A DNA stretch of 64,000 nt from Bdellovibrionia bacterium (GCA_030424715.1 JAUHWH010000006.1:62001-126000), one strand, 5' to 3'. Shown: positions 18,411 to 27,740, counted from the first letter of the stretch. The notes: generated by a model from the letters alone, not told the origin. Numbers and translations: made by a program.

Positions 18411-19472
18411 CTAAGAAGACCGGACACAAGAAATGGAAGTGAGCACGGTGTCGGTTGGGGCGGCTCGTCCCATACTGAAGCCTCCAGCTGAGCAGTTTGG
18501 ACTGAAATGTTGCAACTCAAAGACGGTGGGGTTGGCTCGGCGAAAGTTAACAGTCCCCATTGCATAGGTGGTGCTTTCGGCGTTGGCAAAACCCCCGCCC
18601 ACATAAAAGGCCGTGCTATTGGTGACGTCCCAAAGCCGGATGCTAAATCCACTAGTCGCTCGATAGCCTTGGGCCGAGATCTTACAGCGATAGGCCCCCG
18701 GCTGGACCGTAAAGCGGGTGCCCGCTAGCGTCACGTTGTTGGCCTGATCGTAAAGAATATTAGTCAACGGACGAGGATTGTTCCAGCTATTAGAAGCACA
18801 AGCCCCTCCTCCAGCTCCTCCTGAACGGACGTGTCGGATCTCAAAAGGCTCGAAGGTGAGACGTTCATTCCGAGGAAAGGTCAATGCATAGTCGGCAACA
18901 TTCAGTCGATTGCGGGGATCACTTGGGTCGCCCGGATTGTAGATAAGAGTCAAAGCTAAGGTGACCTGTGGCTTTTCACAGGGGCCGACCCCACCGGGGC
19001 AGAAGCCCGTCCATGCGACTTCGAAGCGGAAGGGGCAGGAATCATCGCCAGCGCCGAGAACAGCGCTAAAAGTATTGCAGACAGTTCCGTCGACAGCGAA
19101 CCCAGTGTTGGGCAAGATAGGGTTGTACCATGCTCCACCACGGCGATCGTGAATAACAAAGTTATTTCCAGTTTGTCCATTGTTGCATCCGGTGACTGGT
19201 ACAGGACTGTCACGTAAGCAACCTAGGATCGCCACATTAGCAGCATTATTCAGGGAGCCCGCCCAGCTTGCATCGTTTTTCAGAATGGTGACCAAGTTTT
19301 TTTGAATTTCCCAAACGGACAACTTGAGAGCGGCACTTCGTTGTACCGAGAACATATTCTTCATTAAACTAGCGGTGCCCAGGCCGATCAAGGTCATGAC
19401 CGCCATTACAACCATCACTTCGATCAGTGACATTCCCATTTGATTGCTGGTTTGTCTTTTTATCAAGGACAC
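18411..19472 (-). CDS. Pilin-like protein with prepilin N-terminus (paralogue 1 of 3)
   Basis: 353 residues in the open frame, whose first codon is GTG; a TTG two codons later has GGGAG five bases upstream and may be the true start. QMGMSLIEVMVVMAVMTLIG is the prepilin cleavage site and hydrophobic helix. The mature part carries the shared cluster CLRDSPVPVTGCNNGQT, PFRFEVAWTGFCPGGVGPC, NPGDPSDPRNRLNV, YRCKISAQGY and ISCVRSS. About 160 bases separate it from the second paralogue. Cell location is inferred as pilus or outer surface. Confidence 0.78.
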   Translation of the reverse strand: MSLIKRQTSNQMGMSLIEVMVVMAVMTLIGLGTASLMKNMFSVQRSAALKLSVWEIQKNLVTILKNDASWAGSLNNAANVAILGCLRDSPVPVTGCNNGQTGNNFVIHDRRGGAWYNPILPNTGFAVDGTVCNTFSAVLGAGDDSCPFRFEVAWTGFCPGGVGPCEKPQVTLALTLIYNPGDPSDPRNRLNVADYALTFPRNERLTFEPFEIRHVRSGGAGGGACASNSWNNPRPLTNILYDQANNVTLAGTRFTVQPGAYRCKISAQGYRATSGFSIRLWDVTNSTAFYVGGGFANAESTTYAMGTVNFRRANPTVFELQHFSPNCSAGGFSMGRAAPTDTVLTSISCVRSS

Positions 19473-19618
19473 TCCCGTTTGTTATCTCGTGATTATTATA
19501 GCAGTAAAAAAAAGCCACTCAAACCCAATCTCTTTAAAAACGGGTGATATGGGTGAGGTGACTAAAAACGAGACAGTGGGAGCCTTTAGATGAGCGAGCC
19601 CAGGCTCAATCCGACGGG

Positions 19619-20185
19619 TTATTGGCTAAGGCACCAGCTTTTCGGGAGTATCAGTTTCCAGCGGTCGCGGAAGCGTTTGCGGGCGATTTTGGACCCAAGG
19701 TAAAGATACAAATGACCGTTGCTTGATGGGCGGCGAGTCACAAAGCCGAGGCTTCCATAACCTCGATCATCAGTTGAGGTAAAACCTCGGCGGGCGCCGT
19801 TTTTCCAGCGCAACTTTTGACTGTTTAAGGGGGTCAGATTCACTTTTTGGACGGTGCCAGTCGACTCTCGACACATCACTTGAAAATTGAGGCGAGCGAC
19901 ATAGAGTCGTTTGCAGAGAGGGGCCGTAGAGCGATTGGACTTTACTTCACAAGTGTTAAAAGCTTTCTCTTGAAAACCGAGAGTTTCCAAGGGGTGGTTC
20001 ATTTCGAGTTCGTGAAGGAGGGCGTTGACATCGATGTCGTTGTGTTGCTGTGAAATCGAAGGAGCTCCGACGTAGCTGGACTGACTTTTGGGTAGTAGGA
20101 CTTCTTGTTTTTCCGGGGGAGGGGTCGTGCAGTGGCATAACGCCAGCAGAAGAATAGAAAAAAGTAACCTTGTTAAATATTGCAC
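19619..20185 (-). CDS. Small secreted protein, possible lipoprotein
   Basis: 188 residues. The N-terminus MQYLTRLLFSILLLALCHC is a signal sequence with two cysteines; either could be a weak lipidation site, although neither has the favoured glycine or alanine just before it. The rest shows a block of paired cysteines (TCEVKS, LCKRL, MCRES) and a basic, beta-rich C-terminus (RRGFTSTDDRGYGSLGF). No family recognised. Confidence 0.6.
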   Translation of the reverse strand: MQYLTRLLFSILLLALCHCTTPPPEKQEVLLPKSQSSYVGAPSISQQHNDIDVNALLHELEMNHPLETLGFQEKAFNTCEVKSNRSTAPLCKRLYVARLNFQVMCRESTGTVQKVNLTPLNSQKLRWKNGARRGFTSTDDRGYGSLGFVTRRPSSNGHLYLYLGSKIARKRFRDRWKLILPKSWCLSQ

Positions 20186-20260
20186 GTTATTTCACTACAA
20201 ACCCCTATGAGCATTCAGTCAATCTAGGGGCATCGAATCAGGTACTACTGCTGGGTTGGT

Positions 20261-20278
20261 TTGCGACAAAAGTCGCAA
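20261..20278. repeat. Perfect short inverted repeat
   Basis: TTGCGAC and GTCGCAA around a four-A loop (7-base arms). It lies just after the stop of the M2 peptidase gene on the minus strand. It could be a weak transcription stop, but no T-run follows in either direction. Confidence 0.35.
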
Positions 20279-20293
20279 GAAGCGCTTACAAAA

Positions 20294-22075
20294 TCACCAG
20301 CCGCATTTCAAACCTTGGTTCTCATTTTTGAGCCACTTTTCTAAAGGAGCAAAGTAGTCGCGGATGGCGGTCGCATCCATTTTGTCACTCCCGGTGACGG
20401 TTTTCAAAGCCACGGGCCAGGGCTGTGATGCTCCCATTTTCATCATCTCCCAAAGCTTACTGCCGGCTTCTTTACTATTGAATATTGAGCATTCGTGGAG
20501 GGGCCCCTTGTGCCCAGCAGTTTCACATAAAGAACGGTGCAACTGGAATTGCAAAATATGAGCTAAGAAATAGCGCGAGTAGGGAGTGTAGGCTGGGATA
20601 TGGTATTTTGCACCTGGATCAAAGGCATTGGCGGGGCGATCCCGAGGTGCAGCCACCCCTTGATACTTTTCACGCAACTGCCACCAGTCCTTGTTGTAGT
20701 TTTCCGTTGCGGTGCGGCCATCAAATACCTGCCAGCGCCACTTATCAATCATTAGGCCAAAGGGTAAAAAGGCAACTTTGCCGAGAGCCATTTGCAGTAA
20801 GGTGTCGTTGGCTGCTGTTTGCGTTTTGTCCTTCGCCAAGAGATCAATTTCTTTTAGGTACTTACCGGTAATCGAGAGTTCCACCGTGTCTCCGAGGGCT
20901 TCATGAAAACCGTCGTTGGCACTGGCCTGATAGAGGTAAGGCAGGTTCTGGTAGGCCAGATAATAATAGATATGGCCGAGCTCATGGTGAATGGTACGAA
21001 AGGCCTCTTCATTGGGCTCAATACACATTTTGATTCGAACATCTTCTTTAAGGTCCATGTGCCAGGCGCTGGCGTGGCAAACCACTTCACGGTCTTGGGG
21101 CTTTTCAAACAAAGATCTTTCGTAAAAAGTGGAAGGCAGTTTTGGCATACCCAGAGAAACAAAAAAGTTTTCTGCCGTTTGCACCATTTTAAGGGGAGTG
21201 TACTTGGCTTGCTCCAGCAGACGGGTGATGTCCACCGCCGACGACGCATCGGAGCCAAGAACATCGGTGATGTTACTCCATGACTGGGCCCACATGTTTC
21301 CTAAGAGATGGGCCGGAATGGGCTGATCTTTCGGAACAACGGTGTCACCATATTTTTTGTTCAGTTGGTTGCGTACAAAACAATGAAGCTGTTCGTAAAA
21401 GGGTTTTACTTCTCCCCACAGACGATCCAGTTCTTTTTCAAAATCCTCCGGGGACATGTCGTATTTTGAACGCCACAAGTCCGCCATGTTTTTGTAACCC
21501 AACTGTTGAGCCCCTTGGTTGCCAAGGGCCACTGTTTTGGAATACTTCTCTTTCATTGGCGAAGAGACAGTTCGCCATCCCTCCCAGGCTTCAAGTAACT
21601 CGTCTGGGTTTCTCGATTTCGCAATCACCTTCTCGAGATCTTCTAGGGATTGGCAGTTCTCAGGGGTTCGACAAAACTCGCCGCCGCCGTACATACTAGA
21701 GAGTTCCGATTTGAACTGGGCCAGTTGTTTGTTTTTACTGTCTTCTTTAGGGGAGGGCACGTTGGTATTTTTTAACAACAAATCGAGCATCCGTTTCTCG
21801 TCTTTTGATTGCCCTTGGTAATTTTTTGATTCTACAGCGAGGCGGGTGGCCAGCTTGGCAAACTTGGCGTCGTAATCCGATGAGATTTTAGTGGTGTCTC
21901 GAGTGATGAAATTGGCCTGCACCCACGCCGCGATACTGGCAGAATGCTCTTCTTGTTTTAAACTTTGATTAGCCGATTTCAGGAACTCGGCTGAGGATTG
22001 GTTTTTTGATGCTTTTTCAGAACAAGCCAACACTAAAAAACAGACGAGTGCTGTGACCGTCGAGCGGGTGAACAT
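20294..22075 (-). CDS. Peptidase family M2 (angiotensin-converting-enzyme-like) lipoprotein
   Basis: 593 residues. The N-terminus ends in a lipobox (ALVCFLVLACSEKAS), so it is a predicted lipoprotein. The zinc motif HHELGHIYYY is near residue 362, and ASANDGFHEALGDTVELSI about 25 residues later supplies the downstream glutamate ligand. The segment YHIPAYTPYSRYFLAHILQF, then SLCETAGHKGPL, matches the C-terminal catalytic half of M2 enzymes. Family members are dipeptidyl carboxypeptidases that remove C-terminal dipeptides. The inference is periplasmic peptide degradation. No truncation visible; length agrees with bacterial M2 proteins. Confidence 0.88.
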   Translation of the reverse strand: MFTRSTVTALVCFLVLACSEKASKNQSSAEFLKSANQSLKQEEHSASIAAWVQANFITRDTTKISSDYDAKFAKLATRLAVESKNYQGQSKDEKRMLDLLLKNTNVPSPKEDSKNKQLAQFKSELSSMYGGGEFCRTPENCQSLEDLEKVIAKSRNPDELLEAWEGWRTVSSPMKEKYSKTVALGNQGAQQLGYKNMADLWRSKYDMSPEDFEKELDRLWGEVKPFYEQLHCFVRNQLNKKYGDTVVPKDQPIPAHLLGNMWAQSWSNITDVLGSDASSAVDITRLLEQAKYTPLKMVQTAENFFVSLGMPKLPSTFYERSLFEKPQDREVVCHASAWHMDLKEDVRIKMCIEPNEEAFRTIHHELGHIYYYLAYQNLPYLYQASANDGFHEALGDTVELSITGKYLKEIDLLAKDKTQTAANDTLLQMALGKVAFLPFGLMIDKWRWQVFDGRTATENYNKDWWQLREKYQGVAAPRDRPANAFDPGAKYHIPAYTPYSRYFLAHILQFQLHRSLCETAGHKGPLHECSIFNSKEAGSKLWEMMKMGASQPWPVALKTVTGSDKMDATAIRDYFAPLEKWLKNENQGLKCGW

Positions 22076-22174
22076 AGAGCCTCCTAAGGATTAAGAAGTC
22101 TCTGGATACCTCTGAAGAAGGTCGCAGGCAAGAAGGCCCGTTAAGAACCACAAAAAGGCAGTGGGATCAGCGCG

Positions 22175-23551
22175 TTATTTGATTCGCCAGAAGGTGGCAT
22201 CAAGATCGTTGGAGTTGTTTTCTGATTGTCCACCGATATACAGTCGGTTGAACGAGTCTTCGACCACTCCCAGCGCCCCATCGGCGGCAAAGCCGCCCGC
22301 CGCTGAGTCATGGGAGAAAAAACCATCGCTGTTGAAGTTGGTATCTAACGCCCCTGCAGCGGTGTACCGCCAAACGCACATGTCGCTGTTTCCACTGCCA
22401 ACAACCACAATTCGCCCCTGAGAGTCGAGAATCAGACCTTGTCCGGCGTCGTTGGTGCTGCCACCAACAAATGAGGAAACATCTGAGATGACCACCCCAT
22501 CGGCGTCAAAGGTGGTGTCTAAGGCTCCCGTCGGAAGAACTTTCCAAATCACCATATCGTTGTTCCCACTTGTGTTTCGGGAGTAGCCCGTAATCAGGTA
22601 GCGACCACTGGCGTCGATAGCAATATCCTCGGCCGAGTCGAAACCTGAGAATCCGGCGGCTCCATCGTGGGTGAAAATCCCGGTGCCGTTGAAACTGGAA
22701 TCAAGGACACCAGCGTCGGTTAGCTTCCACACGGCCATGTCGCCTAAGTTGGCTGCTGAGGTTGAGCGTCCAACAACAATCACATTGCCCGCACTGTCTA
22801 CAGCAATCGCATTACCGTTGTCGTCGTCATTGCCGCCGGCCGCGTTGTTGTGGGTAAAGATACCGTCGTTATCAAGGCTAAAGGTCGTATCGAGGGCGCC
22901 ATTTGTGGTCAGTCGCCAAACAGCCATATCTCGGTTGCTGCCAACCCGATCTGAGAATCCTGCGACGAGAACACGCCCCGTACTATCAAGCGTGATCGCA
23001 CTGCCTTGATCGTGAATATTTCCACCGGCAGCGTTGTCGTGGGTGAAGACACCGGTACCGTTGAAGGTTGTGTCTAGAGCTCCTGAAGATGTGAGTTTCC
23101 AAACCACCATATCGAAATCGCCACCACCATTAAGACTTGTGCCTGTCACGTATATGTTGTCGGAAGAATCCACAGCTACGGCGTAGGCGATGTCGTTACC
23201 ACTGCCCCCACCGGCCCCATCGTGGACAAAAACTCCGTCGCTATCAAATGTCGTATCGAGAGCACCACTGGCGGTGAGACGCCAAACGGTCATATCGCTA
23301 TCGCCCGATCCATTGATGGATTGGCCCACGGCAATCACGCGATCGAGACTGTCCACTGTGATATCAAAGATTTGGTCGTTGGCGCTGCCACCAGCAGACC
23401 CTCCAATGCTCAGGTAGCCGTTGCCGTTGAATGTTGTATCGAGTTCTCCAAGGTTGTTAATACTGGATTGGGGAGGCGCAACTGTGGTCTCTTTGTCGAT
23501 GCCACAAGCGGATAAAAGTAGAATAAGGAGTCCGAGATAGAGTATTTTCAT
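22175..23551 (-). CDS. Delta-60 repeat lipoprotein (beta-propeller-like)
   Basis: 458 residues with a lipobox (LLILLLSACGIDKE). After residue 30 there are about seven repeats of 55-60 residues, each with a GALDTTFDSDGVFVHD-like block, then a DSSDNIYVTG-like strand and a DMVVWKLTSSG-like strand. These are delta-60 repeats, which are expected to form a propeller or stacked-sheet surface. The DNA is repetitive too. Function unknown; family proteins are usually on the cell surface and are common in Bdellovibrio-like and myxobacterial genomes. Confidence 0.82.
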   Translation of the reverse strand: MKILYLGLLILLLSACGIDKETTVAPPQSSINNLGELDTTFNGNGYLSIGGSAGGSANDQIFDITVDSLDRVIAVGQSINGSGDSDMTVWRLTASGALDTTFDSDGVFVHDGAGGGSGNDIAYAVAVDSSDNIYVTGTSLNGGGDFDMVVWKLTSSGALDTTFNGTGVFTHDNAAGGNIHDQGSAITLDSTGRVLVAGFSDRVGSNRDMAVWRLTTNGALDTTFSLDNDGIFTHNNAAGGNDDDNGNAIAVDSAGNVIVVGRSTSAANLGDMAVWKLTDAGVLDSSFNGTGIFTHDGAAGFSGFDSAEDIAIDASGRYLITGYSRNTSGNNDMVIWKVLPTGALDTTFDADGVVISDVSSFVGGSTNDAGQGLILDSQGRIVVVGSGNSDMCVWRYTAAGALDTNFNSDGFFSHDSAAGGFAADGALGVVEDSFNRLYIGGQSENNSNDLDATFWRIK

Positions 23552-23694
23552 AAAGCGCTTTAAACTTATAGGCTTATCGGGAATCTGGGCTCAGAGTTGA
23601 GGGATTGCAGGGGGACTAAGGTCTACAATCTTAAGAATAAGAGCTGAAAATTATAAAAAAGCACAAAGAGACAGGCTGTTGGTCTTGAGTTCGA

Positions 23695-24198
23695 CTATTT
23701 CTGCAACTTCTTTTTTAACGAAAGTTCGAGGGTAAATTCGGCCACTGTCTCACCATGAGTCACGGCGCGAGCCGAGATTTTTTTATGGACCCGTTCGCCA
23801 CTAGCAATGGCGGCCTCGATCAGGGCATCAATTTTATCACCCTCGTCACAAACAAAATCCGTCGGACCCACGGCGCGTTTTAAAAACTGGGCTGAAAAAG
23901 ACTTGAAGACAAGGCTGATGTTTTCATCACGTTGATAAATTTTATGAACCGCGAGCATGCCGACACAGGCGTCGGCACCAATGGCGAGGGCGCCGAAATA
24001 AAGACTCCCTAAATGGTTTTTCACAAATTTAAAAAAAGGAATGCGAATCACGCACTGTTGATCATCGATGCGTTGGACTCGGGCGCCCGTGGCAAAAAGT
24101 AACGGCACTTTCATTGCACTAAAAGCTTTCAGCATCATGTTGGTTTTTGTTCTATCGGACAAATAAGATTCTAGTTGCTTCCGCATGGACATCCTCAT
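23695..24198 (-). CDS. DUF4442 / hotdog-fold thioesterase-like protein
   Basis: 167 residues. The core LGSLYFGALAIGADACVGML and the paired strands RIDDQQCVIRIPFF and GETVAEFTLELSL fit the hotdog-fold DUF4442 group, related to PaaI-type thioesterases. The expected aspartate-containing helix start is present (GADACVG). The substrate is not predictable. It is divergent from the nitronate monooxygenase-like gene, with 40 bases between the start codons. Confidence 0.7.
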   Translation of the reverse strand: MRMSMRKQLESYLSDRTKTNMMLKAFSAMKVPLLFATGARVQRIDDQQCVIRIPFFKFVKNHLGSLYFGALAIGADACVGMLAVHKIYQRDENISLVFKSFSAQFLKRAVGPTDFVCDEGDKIDALIEAAIASGERVHKKISARAVTHGETVAEFTLELSLKKKLQK

Positions 24199-24238
24199 AA
24201 TCTAGTGGCCATTCTACTAGTGAGTGTCGGAGGAAGTC

Positions 24239-25225
24239 ATGGAAAAACCACCCAAAATTAAGACTCGACTGACTGAGATGTTTGCCATGGACTATCCCAT
24301 CATTGGGGCACCCATGTTTTTAGTGAGCAACAAAGCCATGGTTGTAGCCTCTTCACAATGCGGGGGGATGGGCACCTTTCCGGCTTTAAATTTTCGGCCC
24401 ATTGAAAAGTATGAGTCGATGGTGAAGGAGCTGCGGTCTGATTTAAAGGCTAAGCCTTTTGGTATCAATGTGATCGTGCAAAAATCAAACAAACATCAGT
24501 ACCGTCAGGTTGAGATCGCCATTGAACAAAAAGTGCCTTTGATCATTACCTCCTTGGGGAATCCAAAAGAGGTGATCGCCAAAACTCGTGGTACCGACAC
24601 CAAGGTTTTCTGTGATGTTGTTGGTTTGAAGCATGCTCAAAAGGTGGCCGACCAGGGCGCCGATGGGCTTATTGTCGTTGGTTCGGGGGCGGGGGGCCAT
24701 GGCGGCGAGACGTCCTTGTTTGCCCTGATCCCATGGCTGAGGCAACATATTGATCTGCCGATGGTGGCCGCAGGCTGCATGACCGACGGGCGCAGCTTAG
24801 GAGCGGCTCTTTCTTTGGGGGCCGATGGCATTTATATGGGCACCCGGATTATCGCCAGCCAAGAGGCACAAGTGACCGACGCCTATAAGCAGGCCATCAT
24901 CGATGCCGACTGTGAGGATATAATCAATACAGACCGGGTCGATGGTTTCCCTGGAAATTTTATAAAAACACCAGAGCTTGAAAAAGTATTAAAGCCCAAT
25001 TTTGTGGATAATATCTTGAGCCAAAATCGACGGGTGAAACGTGCCGTTTCTTTGATGCGGGCCGGACGAGCCTTGTTAGGCTCTCAAGATCAAAAGCTGT
25101 CGTACAAAAACACCTTCAGTGCCGGGCAGGGCGTGGCTTTGATCCATGAAATCAAAGATATCCAAAGCATTTTCTGGGAGACAGCGGCCAATTACCGGGC
25201 GCAATTGGCCGAAATGCCCCATTGA
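24239..25225 (+). CDS. Nitronate monooxygenase-like FMN enzyme
   Basis: A TIM-barrel flavoprotein of the 2-nitropropane dioxygenase family, in which FMN and oxygen are used on nitronates. DYPIIGAPMFLVSNKAM opens the barrel, and GLIVVGSGAGGHGG and GADGIYMGTRIIASQEA are the phosphate-binding strands. The open frame begins with a GTG at 24224, but a GGAGG five bases before the ATG at 24239 decides the start (328 residues). A separate role as an enoyl-reductase-like FabK cannot be fully excluded. It precedes the symporter gene by 66 bases and may share a transcript. Confidence 0.85.
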   Translation: MEKPPKIKTRLTEMFAMDYPIIGAPMFLVSNKAMVVASSQCGGMGTFPALNFRPIEKYESMVKELRSDLKAKPFGINVIVQKSNKHQYRQVEIAIEQKVPLIITSLGNPKEVIAKTRGTDTKVFCDVVGLKHAQKVADQGADGLIVVGSGAGGHGGETSLFALIPWLRQHIDLPMVAAGCMTDGRSLGAALSLGADGIYMGTRIIASQEAQVTDAYKQAIIDADCEDIINTDRVDGFPGNFIKTPELEKVLKPNFVDNILSQNRRVKRAVSLMRAGRALLGSQDQKLSYKNTFSAGQGVALIHEIKDIQSIFWETAANYRAQLAEMPH

Positions 25226-25291
25226 CGCGATTGGCAGAGTCCTGTCGTCCGACGCGAAGTTGGGTTAAGATCGAGGTTTCCTGGAGATCCT

Positions 25292-26590
25292 ATGTTCAAA
25301 AAAATACCTCTGCACACCCAGATTCTTATTTCGTTGGTGTTGGGATTGGTTTACGGCGTTCTTGCCATTCATTTTGGTTGGGTGGAGTTTACTCAAAATT
25401 GGATCAATCCTTGGGGCACGATATTTGTGCGCCTTCTCAAACTGATTGCGGTGCCGTTGGTTTTAGCCTCTTTGATTACAGGAGTGGCCTCGCTGTCGGA
25501 TCTACAAAAGCTGTCGCGCATCGGGGGTAAAACCATTGCCCTTTATTTAATGACCACGGTTGTGGCTTTGACCATTGGTGTTGTGGTTGCCAACGTGATC
25601 AATCCGGGGCTTTCAGTACCCAGTGAAATGCGAGAACAACTGCAGTCTCTTTACGAGGGTGATGTTGAGGCCACCGCTCAAAACGCGGTCGCAGCGAAGT
25701 CGAAGGGGCCGTTACAACCTTTGGTTGAGATGGTGCCATCCAATATTTTTTCGTCAGTCTCAGACAATCGAGCCATGTTGCAAATTGTTTTCTTCGCCAT
25801 TTTGTTTGGCATCGGACTGATACAAGTTGAGAACGCCAAAGCCAAACCCATGATTGATTTTTTTCACAGTGGTAATGACGTGATTATTCACATGGTCGAT
25901 ATGATCATGTTGATGGCCCCCATAGGGGTTTTTGCTTTGTTGGCACAAACGGTGACGGCTTTTGCTGGCCAGGGGATGGGGCAGGTGATGGAACTCCTGG
26001 GGGCTCTCGGTCTTTATTGCATGGCCGTGATCATGGGCCTGGGGATTCATTCACTGATTTTTTTGCCGATCCTGTTAAAGCTATTGAGCCCTATGAAGTT
26101 AAAAACCTTTTTTCAGGGCATGGCGCCGGTGCAGTTGCTCGCATTTTCAACGAGCTCCAGCGGTGCCACATTGCCCCTGACCATGGAAAGGGCAGAAGAA
26201 GAGTTGGGTGTCTCAGAAGAGGTGGCTTCGTTTGTTCTCCCTTTGGGGGCGACCATCAATATGGACGGCACTGGTCTCTACCAGGCGGTTGCCGCCATCT
26301 TTATTTCCCAAGCTATGGGTATCGATTTAACTTTCGTGGATCAACTCACCATTATTTTAACCGCGGTTCTGGCTTCCATAGGCACAGCCTCTGTCCCTGG
26401 AGCCGGTATTATTATGTTGGTGGTGATTCTTGAGTCGGTCGGCGTGCCAAGCTCGGGGATCGCGTTGATCCTCGGCGTGGATCGAATTTTGGATATGGTA
26501 AGAACCGTTACCAACGTCACTGGGGACGCGGTGGTGGCCACCGTCGTCGCGGCATCCGAAGGGCAGCTCAACACCCCCGTCAAAAGCTAA
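25292..26590 (+). CDS. Dicarboxylate/amino acid:cation symporter (DAACS family)
   Basis: 432 residues, an inner-membrane transporter of the GltP/GltT/DctA family with eight expected helices and two re-entrant hairpins. Hairpin 1 has AFSTSSSGATLPLTME; FVLPLGATINMDGTGLYQAV is helix 7, with its NMDGT sodium/substrate motif. Hairpin 2 has SIGTASVPGAGIIMLVVIL. The arginine/aspartate pair of helix 8 that chooses between aspartate and dicarboxylates lies in ILGVDRILDMVRTVTNVTGD, which resembles acidic amino acid carriers. Exact substrate uncertain. Confidence 0.93.
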   Translation: MFKKIPLHTQILISLVLGLVYGVLAIHFGWVEFTQNWINPWGTIFVRLLKLIAVPLVLASLITGVASLSDLQKLSRIGGKTIALYLMTTVVALTIGVVVANVINPGLSVPSEMREQLQSLYEGDVEATAQNAVAAKSKGPLQPLVEMVPSNIFSSVSDNRAMLQIVFFAILFGIGLIQVENAKAKPMIDFFHSGNDVIIHMVDMIMLMAPIGVFALLAQTVTAFAGQGMGQVMELLGALGLYCMAVIMGLGIHSLIFLPILLKLLSPMKLKTFFQGMAPVQLLAFSTSSSGATLPLTMERAEEELGVSEEVASFVLPLGATINMDGTGLYQAVAAIFISQAMGIDLTFVDQLTIILTAVLASIGTASVPGAGIIMLVVILESVGVPSSGIALILGVDRILDMVRTVTNVTGDAVVATVVAASEGQLNTPVKS

Positions 26591-26725
26591 ACCGCTCGAG
26601 GCTCCTGAATAGTTTTCAGTGGGGGAGCCGTGTCATTGCTTCGATTTCTGGATATTTTTCATTTCAAGTTGCTAATTGGCCCAGATGTACATACATATGC
26701 GTAAACATTTCGACTCGGGGGAGAT

Positions 26726-27097
26726 ATGCTACGTATACTAAGCTCAGTTTTCTTTTTAATTTCACTGAATAGCCTAGCCCAGGCAGACACAGGTGCTTTA
26801 AAGCCTAGTGACTTTCAAAACCATCCTATCTTCGATTATGTTCATGTTGATCATGTGGAGAAGGTTTTTTCCGATGAGTTGATTCAAGAAGATCTCTACA
26901 AAGTCACCTATCTTGTCGAGGGCGAATGTGCACCCTATGGTAACGGTGACGCCTGTGAACTTGTACCTTATTGCGAGTACATCTGGGTTGACGTGGCCCT
27001 ACCGCAAACTTCAGTCCTACAACTCTTCGGCACCAACATCAGCTGTGATAAACACATCGAAGACGTTATAAAGCCAATTTTGATCGACGAGCTTTAG
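26726..27097 (+). CDS. Small secreted protein of unknown function
   Basis: 123 residues with a signal peptide (LSSVFFLISLNSLAQADT). Four cysteines occur in the mature part (EGECAPYGNGDACELVPYC and NISCDKHI), so one or two disulfides are likely. Its start has GGGGGAG upstream. It converges on msrA with 17 bases between the stops. No family recognised. Confidence 0.6.
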   Translation: MLRILSSVFFLISLNSLAQADTGALKPSDFQNHPIFDYVHVDHVEKVFSDELIQEDLYKVTYLVEGECAPYGNGDACELVPYCEYIWVDVALPQTSVLQLFGTNISCDKHIEDVIKPILIDEL

Positions 27098-27114
27098 CCA
27101 AGGGAGCCTTGCTC

Positions 27115-27615
27115 TTAAGGCTCGTAGCGCTGAAAATGACAGGTGTATCCACCAGGATTTTTTTTAAGATAGTCTTGGTGGTAGGCCTCGGCTGAATAAA
27201 ATGTGGTGAAGGGCACAAGCTCTGTGACCACTGGTTTTTCCCAATAGCCTTTGTCGGTGACCTCTGTGATCACTTGGGCGGCTTGTTCTCTCTCTTCATC
27301 CGACTGAAAAAAGATGGCCGAACGGTATTGGCTTCCTACATCGTTACCTTGCTGATTGGGAGTGGTGGGGTTGTGAATACTGAAAAAGAAACGGAAAAGA
27401 GATTTGTAATCTGTTTGCGTCGGATCAAAAGTGATCTCAATGGCTTCGGCATGGCCGGTCTGACCCGTTCTTACTGTCTCGTAAGTGGGGTTGGGTGTGT
27501 CACCGCCGGTGTAGCCGACTCGGGTGCTAACGACACCCGGTTGCTCTTGGAACAGTTCTTCAACACCCCAAAAGCAGCCACCAGCAAGCACAATCGTTGT
27601 TTCATTGTCTCTCAT
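27115..27615 (-). CDS. msrA: Peptide methionine sulfoxide reductase MsrA
   Basis: Reduces methionine-S-sulfoxide in proteins. The catalytic motif GGCFWGVEE is at residues 12-20 of the form starting at the ATG at 27615, and VSTRVGYTGG and EAIEITFDP are family landmarks. The C-terminal YTCHFQRY holds one resolving cysteine. The open frame extends to an ATG at 27684 that would add 23 residues; neither start has a clear ribosome binding site, and I chose the one that gives the usual family length (166). A 7-base inverted repeat, GAGCCTT/AAGGCTC at 27104-27123, lies at the convergent end. Confidence 0.9.
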   Translation of the reverse strand: MRDNETTIVLAGGCFWGVEELFQEQPGVVSTRVGYTGGDTPNPTYETVRTGQTGHAEAIEITFDPTQTDYKSLFRFFFSIHNPTTPNQQGNDVGSQYRSAIFFQSDEEREQAAQVITEVTDKGYWEKPVVTELVPFTTFYSAEAYHQDYLKKNPGGYTCHFQRYEP

Positions 27616-27734
27616 AGCCAGTGTTTTAAGAGGAGATGGTTTTTGAGTCAAAGAGATACTGTTGTGTCTCAGAAAGTGTCTCATTGTGAGAAAAACGGCA
27701 ATATTTGCCTCGACCTTGATCTATAAAAAAAAAT

Positions 27735-27740
27735 TATAAT
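27735..27740 (+). promoter_or_regulatory. Possible -10 box upstream of the Fis-type gene
   Basis: A perfect TATAAT preceded by an A-rich tract in the gap between msrA and the Fis-type gene. The -35 is not clear, and the distance to the coding start is about 160 bases, so the call is weak. Confidence 0.3.
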
